DNA of 64,000 nucleotides from Halichondria panicea (Eukaryota > Porifera > Demospongiae > Suberitida > Halichondriidae), in NCBI RefSeq assembly GCF_963675165.1, contig NC_087382.1, positions 7,302,315 to 7,366,314 on the forward strand, in the 5' to 3' direction. Below the pieces are notes generated by a model. That model was not told the origin of the DNA. It made no database searches and saw nothing but the letters and a program-made list of their open reading frames with translations. Positions 37,556-51,216 of this stretch are shown here, piece after piece. The position numbers were made by a program, and so were the translations under genes. The stretch's first letter is position 1. Every line of letters starts with the position of its first letter.

Positions 37556-40500
37556 CAGGTATATCTACTCACCTGGATGCCACAGCACTGCATTTACAGC
37601 ATGGATAGCCTTCACACAACAATATCTTGGTTTAAATAGTGACAGATTGTGATGTTAAAGCTTCTTTGTCGAGCAAAAGCTAAGAAGCTTGAACAAGCTT
37701 GTGACTGGGTCTGCTTACCTGGATGCTCTAGCACTGCGTTTACAGCATAGGTAGCCTCCACACAACAAGTCAGTACTTCTAATACTGGCAGCTTTCGGTG
37801 TTAAAGCTTCGTTGTCTAATAAAAGCGAGCAAAATGTAGCTTGAACAGAACTTGCACATGCGTTACTTATAACTGAAGTGATCCTGTACCAGGTCCAGAA
37901 ACAATGGAACAGGGTCACTAAAGTAGAAAGTTGTATATACCAAGAACAATGGAAAACAGGGTCACTAAAGCAGAAAGCTTGAATTATAGCTCCTGCTTTT
38001 AGCTCTGGGATCTAGGACCTGGAGCCATACTTCTCTGAGACTCTAGGCTTCTTTGCTGTGATCCTAATCCACAGTGCATATAGTACCACTACCTGTTCTC
38101 AAATGTTTCAGCATGCCTCCAGTCTGGTTTAGTTTTATTGTTCCTTAGTTGCTGTGCAAGTCATACGTGATAACAACATCACTATATGCACTGCATTATA
38201 TTTCTGGTTTCTTTATAATCATGTCACCAGCCGAGGGTTTGCACTTTAGTGCTCTAGTTTGTTTGTTTGTTTGTCACAGGTATATCTACTCACCTGGATG
38301 CCACATCACTGCGTTTACAGCATGGATAGCCTTCACACAACAATATCTTGATTTAAATAGTGGCAGATTTTGCTGTTAAAGCTTCTTTGTCGAGCAAAAG
38401 CTAAGAAGCTTAAATAAGCTTGTGACTAGGTCTGCTTACCTGGATGCTCTAGCACTGCGTTTACAGCATGAGTAGCCTCCACACAACAAGTTAGTACTTT
38501 TGATAGTGACAGCTTTCGGTGTTAAAGCTCCTTTGTCTAATAAAAGCTAGCAAAATGTAGCTTGAACAGAACTTGCACATGCGTTACTTATAACTGAAGT
38601 GATCCTGTACCAAGAAAACGATGGAACAGGGTCACTAAAGTAGAAAGCTGTATATACCAGAAACAATGGAACAGAAGAGTCACTAAAGTAAAAGCTTGAA
38701 TTATAGCTCCTGCTGCTGACTGGGATCCTACTCCATGCAGAACCTGGAGCCATACTTCTCTGAGACTCCAGGCTTCTTTACTGTGATCCTAATCCACAGT
38801 GCATATTATCTAAAGTACCACTACCTGTTCTCAAATGTTTCAGCATGCCTCCAGTCGAGTCTGGTTTAGTCCTGAGTTGCTGTGCAAGTCATGGCATGAT
38901 GATGATAACAACATCACTATATATGCACTGCATTATATCAGTCTTCTGGTTTCTTTATAATCATGTCACCAGCCGAGGGTTTGCACTTTAGTGCTCTAGT
39001 TACCCGAGGCCGTGCCGCGGCCAGCGGGTATAGTAGTCTGTTGGTTTGTTTGTTTGTTTGTTTGTTTGTGATGGGGTTTTCTACTCACCTGGATGCCATA
39101 GCGCTGCGTTTGCAGCATAGATAGCCTTCACACAACAATATCTTGATTTAAATAGTGGCAGATTTTGATGTTAAAGTTTCTTTGTCGAATAAAAGCGAGC
39201 AAAAGCTAAACTTGCCCGTTGGCAGCTGCTAACTACACGCGGCCTTTATTCGAGATACCCTATGTTACATTGTGATTTTTCCACATGGGTTACTTACAGC
39301 TGACGTGATCCTGTACCAGAAACAATGGAACAGGGTCACTAAAGTAGAAAGCTAGAATTACTACCTCTGCTGACTAGGTATTTGCAGCTGAAGTGATCCC
39401 GTAACATGAATAAGGGCCAAGAAAGTAGAATTGTGACTAGTTGTTGTTGACTGACTCTGGATCCTATACTCTAGCCTGGAAGGAGCCATACTTCTCTTAG
39501 TCTAAGACTCCAGGCTTCTTTGCTGTGATCCCAGTCCACAGTGCTAGTGCATGTCTCATGTGACATACTCAATGTTTCAGCATCCCTACAGTCTGGTTTA
39601 GTTTTATTGCTCTTGAGTTGCTGTGCTAGTCATACATGCTACATGCACTGCATTATCACTCTTCTGGTTTCTTTATTATGTCACCAGCCGAGGGTTTGCA
39701 CTTTAGTGCTCTAGTTTGTTTGTTTGTTTGTTTGTCTGTTTGTCACGAGTATATCTACTCACCTGGATGCCACAGCACTGCGTTTACAGCATGGATAGCC
39801 TTCACACAACAATATCTTGGTTTAAATAGTGACAGATTGTGATGTTAAAGCTTCTTTGTCGAGCAAAAGCTAAGAAGCTTGAACAAGCTTGTGACTGGGT
39901 CTGCTTACCTGGATGCTCTAGCACTGCGTTTACAGCATGGGTAGCCTCCACATAACAAGTCAGTACTTCTAATAGTGGCAGCTTTCGGTGTTAAAGCTTC
40001 TTTGTCTAATAAAAGCGAGCAAAATGTAGCTTGAACAGAACTTGCACATGCGTTACTTATAACTGAAGTGATCCTGTACCAGGTCCAGAAACAATGGAAC
40101 AGGGTCACTAAAGTAGAAAGCTGTATATACCACGAACAATGGAACAGGGTCACTAAAGTAGAAAGCTTGCTTTAGCTGACTGGGATCCATGCAGGACCTG
40201 GAGCCATACTTCTCTGAGACTCCAGGCTTCTTTGCTGTGATTAATCCACAGTGCATATTATCTATAGTACTACTTGTTCTCAAATGTTTCAGCATGCCTC
40301 CAGTCTGGTTTAGTTTTATTGCTCCTGAGTTGCTGTGCAAGTCATGCATGATGATGATAACAACATCACTATATGCTATATCAGTCTTTTGGTTTCATGT
40401 CACCAGCCGAGGGTTTGCACTTTAGTGCTCTAGTTTGTTTGTTCGTTTGTTTGTTTGTGACAGGTGAATCTACTCACCTGGATGCCACAGCACTGCGTTT

Positions 40501-41172
40501 ACAGCATGGATAGCCTTCATACAACAAGTTATTAATTTTAATAGTGGCAGAATTTCATGTTAAACCTTCGTTGTCAAATAAAAACGAGCAAAAGCTAAGA
40601 AGCTTGTGACTGGGTCTGCTTACCTGGATGCTCTAGCACTGCGTTTACAGCATGGGTAGCCTCCACACAACAAGTCAGTACTTCTAATAGTGGCAGCTTT
40701 CGGTGTTAAAGCTTCTTTGTCTAATAAAAGCGAGCAAAATGTAGCTTGAACAGAACTTGCACATGCGTTACTTATAACTGAAGTGATCCTGTACCAGGTC
40801 CAGAAACAATGGAACAGGGTCACTAAAGTAGAAAGCTGTATATACCAGGAACAATATTGGAACAGGGTCACTAAAGCAGAAAGCTTGCTTTAGCTGACTG
40901 GGATCCATGCAGGACCTGGAGCCATACTTCTCTGAGACTCCATGCTTCTTTGCTGTGATCCTAATCCACAGTGCATATATTTATAGTACTACTACCTGTT
41001 CTCAAATGTTTCAGCATGCCTCCAGTCTGGTTTAGTTTTATTGCTCCTGAGTTGCTGTGCAAGTCATGCATGATGATGATAACAACATCACTATATGCAC
41101 TGCATTATATCAGTCTTCTGGTTTCTTTATAATTATGTCACCAGCCGAGGGTTTGCACTTTAGTGCTCTAGT
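37556..41172. repeat. Five tandem units of about 0.72 kb
   Basis: Units end at the shared phrase GGGTTTGCACTTTAGTGCTC near 38254, 38994, 39711, 40432 and 41170. Each begins with a (GTTT)n tract and CTACTCACCTGGATGCC and, except for a diverged third unit, contains a second CTTACCTGGATGCTCTAGCA. On the minus strand both internal motifs end in CATCCAG|GT, a splice-donor consensus, preceded by a segment reading HAVNAVL. In one of the two motifs an acceptor (TATTAG) precedes an in-phase 60-bp segment. The array may be repeated exons of an unseen minus-strand gene, or a satellite. Confidence 0.8.
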
Positions 41173-41487
41173 GTTATGTAGCTTTAGTATCTCCACCGGG
41201 GTATCAGCCATTATACCCGGGATTCAAAATCTGCAATTAGTATAGAAAAAGGAAAGTGATATCCACGGTTACCCGATACTCTGTCTATTGAAGTGCAGCC
41301 TACAACAAGACAACCATTCTCACGTTATCTAAGTTACCTCACATGTACGGCAACCAAGCAATGTGACTAAGAAGAGAATTTAGGTTATACTCCTGACACA
41401 TAGTGTCTTCTGTTCTTGTGCTAGGAAACAGCAACCATCATTATTTTTAGATCAATTGTTAGTGCAAATTTTCGTATGAACTACTGA

Positions 41488-41708
41488 CAAGGGCGTATAA
41501 AAGAAGAGAGGGCATGCAACTCCTATATGAGCAGAGTTTAAACGTGGGCGGATAAATGTGCACGACTGTGCATGAAATGCTAAAAATATACATTTCTATT
41601 TTTAGCACTTCATACAAATGCACACATTCCTCCGCCCACGTTTGAACTCCGCTACCTACGTGTACTGATAGTGGAGTTGCATGCCCTCTCTTCTTTTATA
41701 CGCCCTTG
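41488..41708. mobile_element. Inverted-repeat MITE, 221 bp
   Basis: CAAGGGCGTATAAAAGAAGA on the left is matched exactly in reverse on the right; the inner arms share ACGTGGGCGGA and GCTAAAAAT. No coding capacity. It lies just 3' of the DUF1295 gene. Confidence 0.8.
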
Positions 41709-41852
41709 CTACTGAGTTGTATTTTCGAACAACTCACAAAATGGTGACATATATGTGCATAATTATATACACATTTTTCTCAAACATGTAACATGCATGT
41801 CTACTGTATACTACAAACAAACAGGCACGCATGCAATCGTCACACCTCAAAG

Positions 41853-42126
41853 TTAGTAGAGGTAAGGTAACAGTCTGGGGGTTGCTCTAAAGTACTGCAT
41901 GTACTGTGGATTGTCCTTCCACTTTCTCAAGTTCTGTTTCTCCAGTATGGGTATACCCGATAGCTTGGTGAGAAGATAGCCAACAAAAAGCGGAGAGATC
42001 ACACTGATGTAGTCAGTGCTCTGTATGGGAAACATAACGGTATTATTTATATGATGTAGTATAGTAATTATACCTCGAGGTGTACAGCCACACGAGGGGT
42101 ACGGTATAAAGCTGACTGTGCATGTG

Positions 42127-42178
<52 letters not shown>

Positions 42179-44646
42179 CACTTGCTATTCCGGCTCTCTG
42201 AAGTACGGCCATCTCGATAATATACCGGCCATTTAGTTTGAAACTGATTTCTATAGCTAGATATTTACTGCACAAAACTCGTCCTGAAATGCGGCGACTT
42301 GCTATTCCGTGTACTGCCCCAAACTAGGTTTTTAATGTAATTTTATACGTACGACTTTTCGGGTGTGGTATGGCAGATAAAATTGAATTACATTTATAAA
42401 ATAGAGAGCATAATGATTCATTATCCTCGAGACAGAACCGCTCATTAGATTCGAGGTAGGGTGGTTTTTAAGGTGCGGCTATTTTCTAAAAATTAATGCG
42501 GCCACCTCCCTATTCCGGCCAGGTTGCACTCCCCGAGGGTGACCAGATTATACTGTATACCACATACGAGGCTACCACGTTACAGAATTGAATTGAATAA
42601 GTTTATTAGAGGAAAGGGTCACATAATAATTATAGGAAAAAACAATGTCTATGTGTGACTATGATACTATGTAACAGTCAATATCTTGACATGTACCTTG
42701 AATGATGAAGAAGCAGAGAGGAACATTCCAGACCAGAGCAGTATTTCACCAAGATAGTTAGGAAAACGCACATACTTCCACAGCCCATGACTAATCCACA
42801 CATCTCTACAAAGCAGGAGAAATACGTACAAACACAGTAAATTATGCTTGTGTTCACAAGTATGTGAACATGCAGGTACTCAACTGCGCACTGATTTAGC
42901 ACCAACTCTGCATGACTACAGAGTACACCTAGTGAGTGGAGGTACGTGTGCAAGCTCAATCTCAGACCAAACACCACTATATGTGTCATTACTCCTTCCT
43001 CACTTGTTGGCAGGGTTACTCCTGAATGTGTACTTCTGGAAGTCAGCAACTGACTCTAGTAGCATGCCAATCAGCCACACGCTCCACCCGCAGTAGTCCC
43101 TGGTGGTGAGCTGCCTGTCTTCGTCTTTAGAGTTCAGGATTAACGTTGGGAGTAGGGTCACAAAGATCCATAGTGCTGGATGGATTAAATACTCCGGGTA
43201 TAGTATGATAATGTAAAGTTATAGACTCACTATACGGTTTATGGTAGGCAGGCTAATTACTGCAAATCACTAACACTGCAAATCAAAATACATACTACAG
43301 CCATAACACAACAACTGAAAAAGTCTCTCCTTAGACACATGATTTCCATTTCAAGCATCCCTGAAACTTGAACATACCTTGCACAGTCCAGTAAATGAAG
43401 AACCGCTTGGGATCATTCCGAACTCTGTTGAACCTGCTGTCATGGCCATCCTTCATCACCCTCATAAATAGAAACAGACCCAGGCGAATGGCCCACACAC
43501 ATACAAGTGCAGTTTGGATGAGCTGTAGAGGTAAAGCACCATTCACCATTCACTTGCAACAGGCACATCGGTATTCTTGAAGCTGCTTAAAGAATTAAAT
43601 AAAAAGTTCTCGTACTGTTTCCGTAGTTCCTGCGTAGTACGCTCGTATTTAACACCTTAAAATGGTGCGCACATTATTTTTATTACGAAATAGTACGTAC
43701 AGTTACTATTATTATACAGGAAAAGTGGAATTGGAAAACCTAAACTTCTCGAAATTATACCAACACTGTTTCTCTACAATTTAATCGAGCCTGTTTACTA
43801 CAACACAACATAGACGGGCTATAGGTGGCAACGATTATACCTTAGCTACATGTACTTTCCAACAACCGAGATTATCGATTATTTACACGTAGTATTTTAT
43901 CATTCCACATGATACCTGCACCATCAAGTTGGGACGAGGCTACTGTCTTTTGTCTAATTACAGTACCAAGTTCATTTTATTTGAGAGCGTCAAGTAAAAT
44001 ATTTTTTGCTGGCGCTTAGGTAATGTACGCGGCGGCATTAATTTTAATCGAGGCTCTATGTACAATTGATCTATGATAGCTCGCGGAAACAGCTACTAGA
44101 ACTTAGCGTTCTATTGCTAAGCGCCAAATGGAGTTTTTTCTTGTTATATTATTTGTGCGCCACTGGAAAATGATTAAATTTTAGCGGCACTGTAATTAGA
44201 AGACAGCAGATGACGTACAAGTGGCAGAGATAAATGCTAAACACGCAATTTCTGGCATTAAAATTAAGGTTTGTGGGGGTTCAGAGAGTTCTGTATTACC
44301 ATATACGTAGTTTCTTCGGGGTTTGGGGGGACAAATGAATGAAATTTGAGCTCCTACATAAATATTGTACATTTTATGTGAAGCTATAATGTGCGCACAC
44401 TATCCCTATACTCTTCTCCTGTATGTAGACAGAGCCAGCCAATACTTAACCGATCTAACACACCACACTTACCTGTCTAGGGTAGAACTTGCCAGTGTGC
44501 ATGAGGGACTGTGTACTGAGCAGAATGAAGGTTGCAGAGCCAGCCAGGTCATAGAACTTCTCTGTCTTGAAATAGGCTGCCACCAAGAAGAGTGCCCATT
44601 GCAGAGCAAGGTCTGTCACTGCTGCTTTGGACAGTACACTTCCCAT
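41853..44646 (-). CDS. DUF1295 / steroid 5-alpha-reductase C-terminal-like membrane protein
   Basis: Five exons, all with consensus splice sites and matching phases: 44646-44473, 43522-43378, 43175-43004, 42805-42697 and 42020-41853 (stop). Total 768 bp, 255 aa. The product is a multi-pass membrane protein: LALQWALFLVAAYF, a second helix in exon 2 (LVCVWAIRLGLFLFMR) and others. Family hallmarks are RLGLFLFMRV with KDGHDSRF, then WTVQ, and the C-terminal WKYVRFPNYLGEILLW, matching the NADPH/substrate-binding core of the steroid-reductase C-terminal fold. DUF1295 proteins are predicted NAD(P)H-dependent reductases of the endoplasmic reticulum; the substrate is unknown. The gene looks intact. 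The ATG at 44646 is followed directly by a plausible N-terminus (MGSVLSKAAV). Confidence 0.9.
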
Positions 44647-44917
44647 GATTGCGATAGCTAGCCAGTGTCCACAGATCAGTGAATTTCAGTTCTAGACCAG
44701 ACGTTTTGTGTTGTGCATATTAATTAAATTAGTCACCTCTGACCAATCATTATCCACGCCTACTTCCGCTTGATACAATGTCATAATAATTAGTAATGAT
44801 TGAAAAATGGAAATGGCAAGTATTCCGAATTGCATCATTTGTTCAGAGTCTATATCCAGCTAAATTGGTCTCGCCATAATATGCTAAACATAGCAATAGG
44901 TGTCAGGATGGCTGCAT

Positions 44918-45020
44918 CTGTATGAAAAAGAATAGCGAGTACATGTACTTCCATTTTCATGCCATTGAATCCCAACAAAACAAAAGTTAACAACTCCCTG
45001 TTTACAGCTACGAAATTGCA
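44918..45020 (+). repeat. Inverted copy of an intron/microexon of the death-domain kinase gene
   Basis: The plus-strand sequence from TATGAAAAAGAATAGCGAGT through CTGTTTACAGCTACGAAA matches the minus-strand sequence at 47135-47042 almost base for base. It ends with an acceptor and a 14-bp exon-like segment (CTACGAAATTGCAG|GTACCA) that keeps the same phase as the 11-bp one in the gene. It is a remnant of an inverted duplication. Confidence 0.6.
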
Positions 45021-45711
45021 GGTACCACGCTCACTTAATTGGTGTATGTACTGATTGGAGAGATTAGGCTTAATTATAGTGCCTGTAATCTAGAGAGTAG
45101 AATACTGTATAGGAACATTCCTAAGAAATGGTGCTGATACTATTGTGAATGAAAGCTTCAAAAATGATTTGTTATACAGTGTAGTGGGAAATGATTTAGG
45201 TGATAATGGGGGTGATTGTTTAATTATCTCTGGAAGTAAAGTGTTATGAAAAAGTTTTTACCAAACGTTACAGAATGTCATGTGTAAAACACTTAGCTAC
45301 TTGAGTTCCATCGCTTAGTGAGCAGGGCAATGGTAACCAAAAAGGTGCTCTAAAAATTGAGTACTAAACAGCGTGTGTACTTATAATTATGTAAACTATG
45401 ACAAGCTGTAAATTAGAATAGATCTGCCAGAAAGACAATCAAGTGGGGGGAGGGGGTTCCACTAGCAAATCATAAATACATACCTATAAAGCCATAGCTG
45501 GTTATTAAGGCTCAAGGTTCAAGCTCGAAAGCCGCAAAAATGGTAGTTCCGGTATTAAAACCTCTCTACTGTAGGGGTGTGGTTAATTGAGCCTCTATCT
45601 TTGAAAAAAATTCTGAAAAATGCTTAGTTTAAGCAATCTGCGAAAATTAAGTGCCTCGAAAATAACCCGCTAAACAGTGTACTGTTAAATGATCACCTCT
45701 TTTCAACTCAC

Positions 45712-47652
45712 CTCTTTCAAGAGCCCCCCCAGCTCAATACCTGCAGTGTACAATATGTATAATTATATATATTATTACAACCAGAATATTATACGTTGTA
45801 AGTATAGGATTGGCATAGCGATATTTCACATTATAGCTATTGCTCGTCCAGCTACTATAAATTTTTTGTTGAGATCAACATTGTTGAACCTGTCATATAT
45901 GGGGTTAGGGGGGCGTATTATTGAGATGAATGTCTACGATACATTTCATACTCTGGCTAGGGGAGGGCTTAAATTAGAAAGGGGTGTTACAGTGTATTTT
46001 CGGGTGAGTATACATTATAAAGCCCCCAAAACACATCAGCTAAAATAAATATTATCATGTACATGCATGTAAGAATTGTTTGACTCACAAAGCTCTCTGG
46101 CAGACGGTCTTCTTTTTACGTCTTTTTGCAAGCAGCCATCAATAAGTGGTCTTAACTTGTGTGTGAGAGGTGTCTGGCCAAAATAATATGATCGATCCTT
46201 AGCTGATTTGATAGTCGGTCGCTTATGAACAATTTGAACAATGACCACCCCAAAGGAGAACACATCCAGGCTTTGATCATAATTATCATCATCCATTCTG
46301 AGAGCTTCGGGAGGAAGGAACCCCATTCTGTGGCTAACGGCTGCAAGGGTAGAGCTAAGTTGGTCGGGATCAAACAGCCGAGAGTTTCCAAAATCAGAGA
46401 TTTTTGCCAAAGGAATTTGAGCGAGATTTAGCAACACGTTATCGCTACAAAGGTCACGGTGGATTATCTGCTTACTATGAATATATGCAAGGCCAGAAGC
46501 AACATCGTTAGAAAGGCTAACTTCACATTCGCTAGTGAGGGACTCTTCACCAAGACGGGACAGATAGGATCTTAGACTGCAATCCATGAGCTCAACAACG
46601 AGAACTGTTCCACCAGATTTGGGATGGTTACACGTCGCTAAGTACTCGACAACATTTGGATGCTGAAATGATTTCAGAAGCTCGAATTCACGCTGAAGAG
46701 CTTCCATACCTCTCTCTGTTGCCTCTGTACTAGCTGGAAGGTTGGTTTGCATCTGAATAGTAACATGATGTAAAAGTTTCACTGCACAAGGGTTGCTTTT
46801 GTAGAGTCCTTTGAAAACTGCCCCGAATGCACCAGCACCAATGTTTTCGTTTGTAAAAATTAGCAAATCTTCATTCATTTTCTGGTGGGGAGGTAGAGGA
46901 TCAACTGTATTATGTGTGTGGGTGTGAGGACATGTAAAAGTCAATTAAACGAACATAATTATACTATAATTGCAATAGATAAGTAGGTGCCAACTGTCCC
47001 ACATTAAATATCCCTGTTCCTTGCCCTGCACAGAAGACCTTTTTCGTAGCTGTGAACAGAGAGTTGTTAACTTTTGTTTTGTTGAGATTCAATGGCATGA
47101 AAATGGAAGTACATGTACTCGCTATTCTTTTTCATACAGAAAGCTTTTTGTTGGCCGTGAGTTTGGACTTGAATAGAGCCTTACCTTGTCTATACCTAGG
47201 TACTATCAGCTTAGTGCTTTGAGGCGCTGTCCTCGAGAACAAGCGTTCGAAAATAGCACGTGTTCGATAATCGGTTGTTTACTCTACATGTATATCTGGT
47301 TCAGTACGCAGATCTCAGATAGAAAAAATATCATCTCAGACTTGTCTAGATCTGTACAGCACTCACCACGACGCTGAATTCGATGTCTCTCAATTGCCTT
47401 GGCTATGTCGCTGTGACCCACAATTGGACCAGACAAAGCTACCATCAAATCCCTCCAACTTCTATTCCCACCTTTCAGCCACTCCAAAATTCCCTCACGA
47501 TAGCAATCATCAGGATTTTCACGCCATCTCACACCAATGCTGTCGATTGTAGTATTGTTGATACTCAGTAGAAGTAAGACATTGCGCCACTTGTTCCGAA
47601 CTCCAAATGTGATCTTGTAGACGTCCATGAGATCATTTACTGTGAGAGACAT
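45712..47652 (-). CDS. Death-domain serine/threonine kinase (IRAK/Pelle-like architecture)
   Basis: Exon 47652-47367 (ATG, 95 codons) encodes a death-domain-like fold: LMDVYKITFGVRNKWRNV, IDSIGVRW, then GNRSWRDLMVAL and VGHSDIAKAI. The kinase exon 46881-46089 has every key motif: GAGAFGAVFKG loop, CAVKLL lysine, HRDLCSDN catalytic loop, SDFG, PPEAL and DVFSFGVV. The exons are out of phase unless an 11-nt microexon (47049-47039, acceptor TTCACAG, weak donor GTCTTC) lies between; with it the frame is continuous. Exon 45740-45712 follows in phase (IELGGLLKE); a possible last exon is 45423-45364. Death-domain kinases relay Toll/IL-1-type signals; the receptor here is unknown. A kinase-active product is likely. 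Confidence 0.8.
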
Positions 47653-50600
47653 CGTTCTGTATTACTATACTATTGAGCAGATAGTATACCATGCATGACA
47701 CTGGAGTGTAGATCTTCACTTGCACTGTACTATAGCTATAATTATACACAGTATCTTTGTTTTAACCGAGCCTGGACTATGTCCATGAACTTTGACCTTA
47801 TAATTAATTTTGTCTGTGCGCATGCCTCGACTCCCCGCGGCCTGGAACCAAGGCTATACATGGGCAGTTCCAAAGATACAGGCTCTGAGAGACTGAGACA
47901 CACTGTGACAGGGCCAAAAGAGTTCATTTACAGTAGTGTACAACACTTTCTTTGTAAACTATGAAGGAAACTATTGTAGATGAACTAAAATTCAACAACA
48001 TTGTAAACTATTAATAGTCTGTGATGTACACTCGCAAGTACAAACAAGCTGTAAACTAGATCTACTACTTTGGCCCTGTGAGAGGATCAGGATTATACAC
48101 AGTGCTAGTGCTGCACCAGCACATGATACAAGTGCAGGGGGAGGTCACTACATGTACATGCACACTATGCTACTGCTGTCAGGGAGGTAATAATTATTAT
48201 GCCTCGAGGCGTAGCCGCACAAGGGATACGACTGTGTGTCTGTCTGTCTGTCTGTCTGTCTGTGTATTCCAGCTATAACTGCTCAACGGTTACAATGCAA
48301 CGAAAACTAACAGCTTCTATAGGCTTCTAGCCACGTTCTCTTGGATTTTGATTCGTGGATTAGCAAACTAAAGCTTCTTTCTCGAGTTATGGCTAGTTTG
48401 ACTCACATTGAAGGCTGTTGCAGTTTCTTCAGAATCTTTCATAGCATCATCTGTTCCCACAAACTTTCTATTCAACTTATGAGTTAGCCTTGCACTTAAG
48501 CGCTAGCTTTTTGTTGGCTACAAGAGTTAGAAAGAGCCAAGCTAGCTAGCTATTTTAGTAGCCATTATTGGCAGACACACCCCTATTCCTGGATGTAGAT
48601 CTAATGCGCATGCGCGCTCAATACCTGTAAGAGAATCCATTTTGCAGAATCAGCAATTTTCTTCTTTTGAGGTCCAGGTAAGCCACAAACCAATCTTTTC
48701 TACACAATTTGCTTTACTGTGTTTAATGTTCATTCAATTGCTAACACCTATTTGAAATCATAAATTATTGCAAATTATTAACCTTTCTATAACACTCTAA
48801 TACTTTTGAGCGAAATCAAAAACATGGCGAGAGGCATTAGCACAGCGCCAGCTTGAACACTAGTTATCAAGGCAAGGGGTGAATGCACCACCAAATGGAC
48901 TTTGAACTAACCTGGGAAATTCAAAATCCAATGCACAGTAGCTCAATAACCACAACAGATAACACAGCAGCAGCACAACAATTAAGCCACAGACAGGAAA
49001 TACAACACACAACAACCACAATTAATTAGCTATTATAGTCTGTACACAGGCAGTAGTCAGTTTTCCTTTAGTACTCCTAATGCAATATGAGAGTATAGTC
49101 TGGTGTAACAATCTCTGACAGATATAGAGAATTATCAACGGTCTATATAAACAAAATTATGTCCACGAAGAACCTGGCTTCGTGTTCGGTCCTGAACGTA
49201 CAGAATACCTTTTTCTTAGGATCCTGATTGATTGAAAAGTAAAATTGCTTTCCATCATGTCCCACCATCCACATGTCACATATTAAATACTTTGTAGCAA
49301 AAGGTCCTTTCCTATTGCTTCTGCCTCACCAGTATTGCAACTTGTCTATTGGGCATGCCCATATCTTGTTGTTGCAGTGAATTTTCAGCGACATGCACAG
49401 ACAGACAGCTTCCCATAGTGATACTCTTGAGCACTTTCTTAACATAAATTCATAAAAGTAAAATCCGATAGAGGTCTGTAGCCAGAGCATGTGCATGCTC
49501 CATCCATGCATAACCACTATACATGTACTCTTGACCACTACTCCTGACTGACCACTCTCATTCATGTCATTCATGTGTGGCCAGTGATTAGGTCTGATAA
49601 TGTGCATTTGTCTGTAAAATTCTGTATGGCTATATTGGATTTGCATACTAGTTGAGAAGTGTGGCGCTTCACTGCTAACTTAAAGGATAATAGATCTACT
49701 GTCAAGAGGGTTCAAAATAAACAGAACACACCCTGCATGAGGCACATAGAAGCTACGTAACACCATTGTTGCATCTAAGAAGAATGGTTTTGTGTTAGCC
49801 CACCAGGAATTCCTGTATGATAGCTGATTCAAACATTGCAAAGGAGTAGTATTAAAATGTGTCTGGTTGCTATTGTTGATGCAGGTGTGTCTCAAAAGAC
49901 ATAATTAATTCATGTTTGTCAGTACTTCCATGTTTGTAATGAGCTGCATGCCCTATATATATAGCTCTCCACCTTTGTGGTTTATACGCCCTGGCATGAT
50001 AACGAGTAACTTCAGCACTGCATATAGTGGTGAGACAGGTTCTGCATGACGAAACCCAGTTCATTCAGTGAGTTTACGAAGTAGCTATAGAAGATGCCTG
50101 ACGCTGTTGATATAGATTCGCAATTTCAGATATAATTATAGCTCCCCAAATGGCAGCTGCTCTGAAGAAAACTACATAATGCCTGGGATTCACCTACAAA
50201 ACCTATCGACTCTCCACTTGAGACAATTTCAATCATAATCATCAGGGCAGCTACCATGCAACATCCATACCTGTCCAACACTCAGTGGATTTTAATGCAC
50301 TCACTGATTTCCATTCTAGGACCAACTATATACCACCTGCAAACTCACGTCACTTCACAAGCATGCACTGAGCTCTCAAATTTAGACATGGATGAAAATT
50401 ATGCTCAGAAACTTTGAAGCCTTCAGTAAGCCAGATTGTCCTGCTGGCTTAAATGTGTCGCTATCAGTATAGCAAATTTGAACAAAGTATTTTAATGGAG
50501 CTCTTCCTAAACTCTGCAACATGCATAACATATCTGGCCCAAAAGAAACACCTTAGCTGAGCAACATGCATGCATGCAGCACTCTGTTTGCAGGGAGAAT

Positions 50601-51216
50601 TGTCCGAAAGTCATACAAAAGTACATCGTGTTCAGAAGGTAGCTCTTTACTGAAGGGGATTGTACCAGCAGCAAAGCGACGAGATCTATCTTTCAATGGT
50701 TTATCTCTGTATGACTGCAATCCTTTAATGAGGCTGTGAAGCTGCTGCAGTTTAGAATTTGTTTGGTTGGATTGGTTGATGATTGTTCAGCTGATTGACT
50801 TTCAAGTGAAACATTATTTTGTGTTTATGCTATTAAATTTTAACGTCAACAGCAATGTATCAGGTTCAGTCAATTCAACGACAAGTTTTTAGACTAGCTG
50901 CCAGTCAATAAGTGAACTGGCAGGATATGTACCATACCGCTGATTTAGACATACAGGCTTGACTGCCTTTAGAACCATACCGCTACAGATGATGAAAATG
51001 ACTCATACTTAGTAGAAAAAATCGTATAAAAGCGCTTCAATGCCCAAAAAGTTCAGTATAATAATATATATAAGTACCTTGTAAAATATGGCTTATATAG
51101 GCATGCTTCAACACAACAAATATTCCAAGAGACATACTCAATTCATTTGAACAAACAATTAACTGACTGGAACTTCTACAACTGATGGACAAAGAAGCAG
51201 ATTGAGATCGTATAGT
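47653..51216. other. No confident gene; one possible exon
   Basis: 48195-48400 carries a CTCGAGGCGTAGCCGCAC motif with a CTGT tetranucleotide tract, then the AGCTTCTATAGGCTTCTAG dispersed repeat. On the minus strand, 50750-50580 is open and hydrophilic (LHSLIKGLQSYRDKPLK; FSKELPSEHDVLLYDFR), more protein-like than its neighbours but with no clear acceptor or donor. 50194-50075 minus is another weak candidate (acceptor TTTTGTAG, ending in TAA). No family recognised. Confidence 0.3.

Noticed and set aside
37206-37556. Repeat protein on the minus strand
   Set aside because: It is a translation of the 58-bp tandem array with no splice or start support.
37556-41172. CRISPR array
   Set aside because: Units are about 0.72 kb, contiguous and without short spacers, and the genome is eukaryotic.
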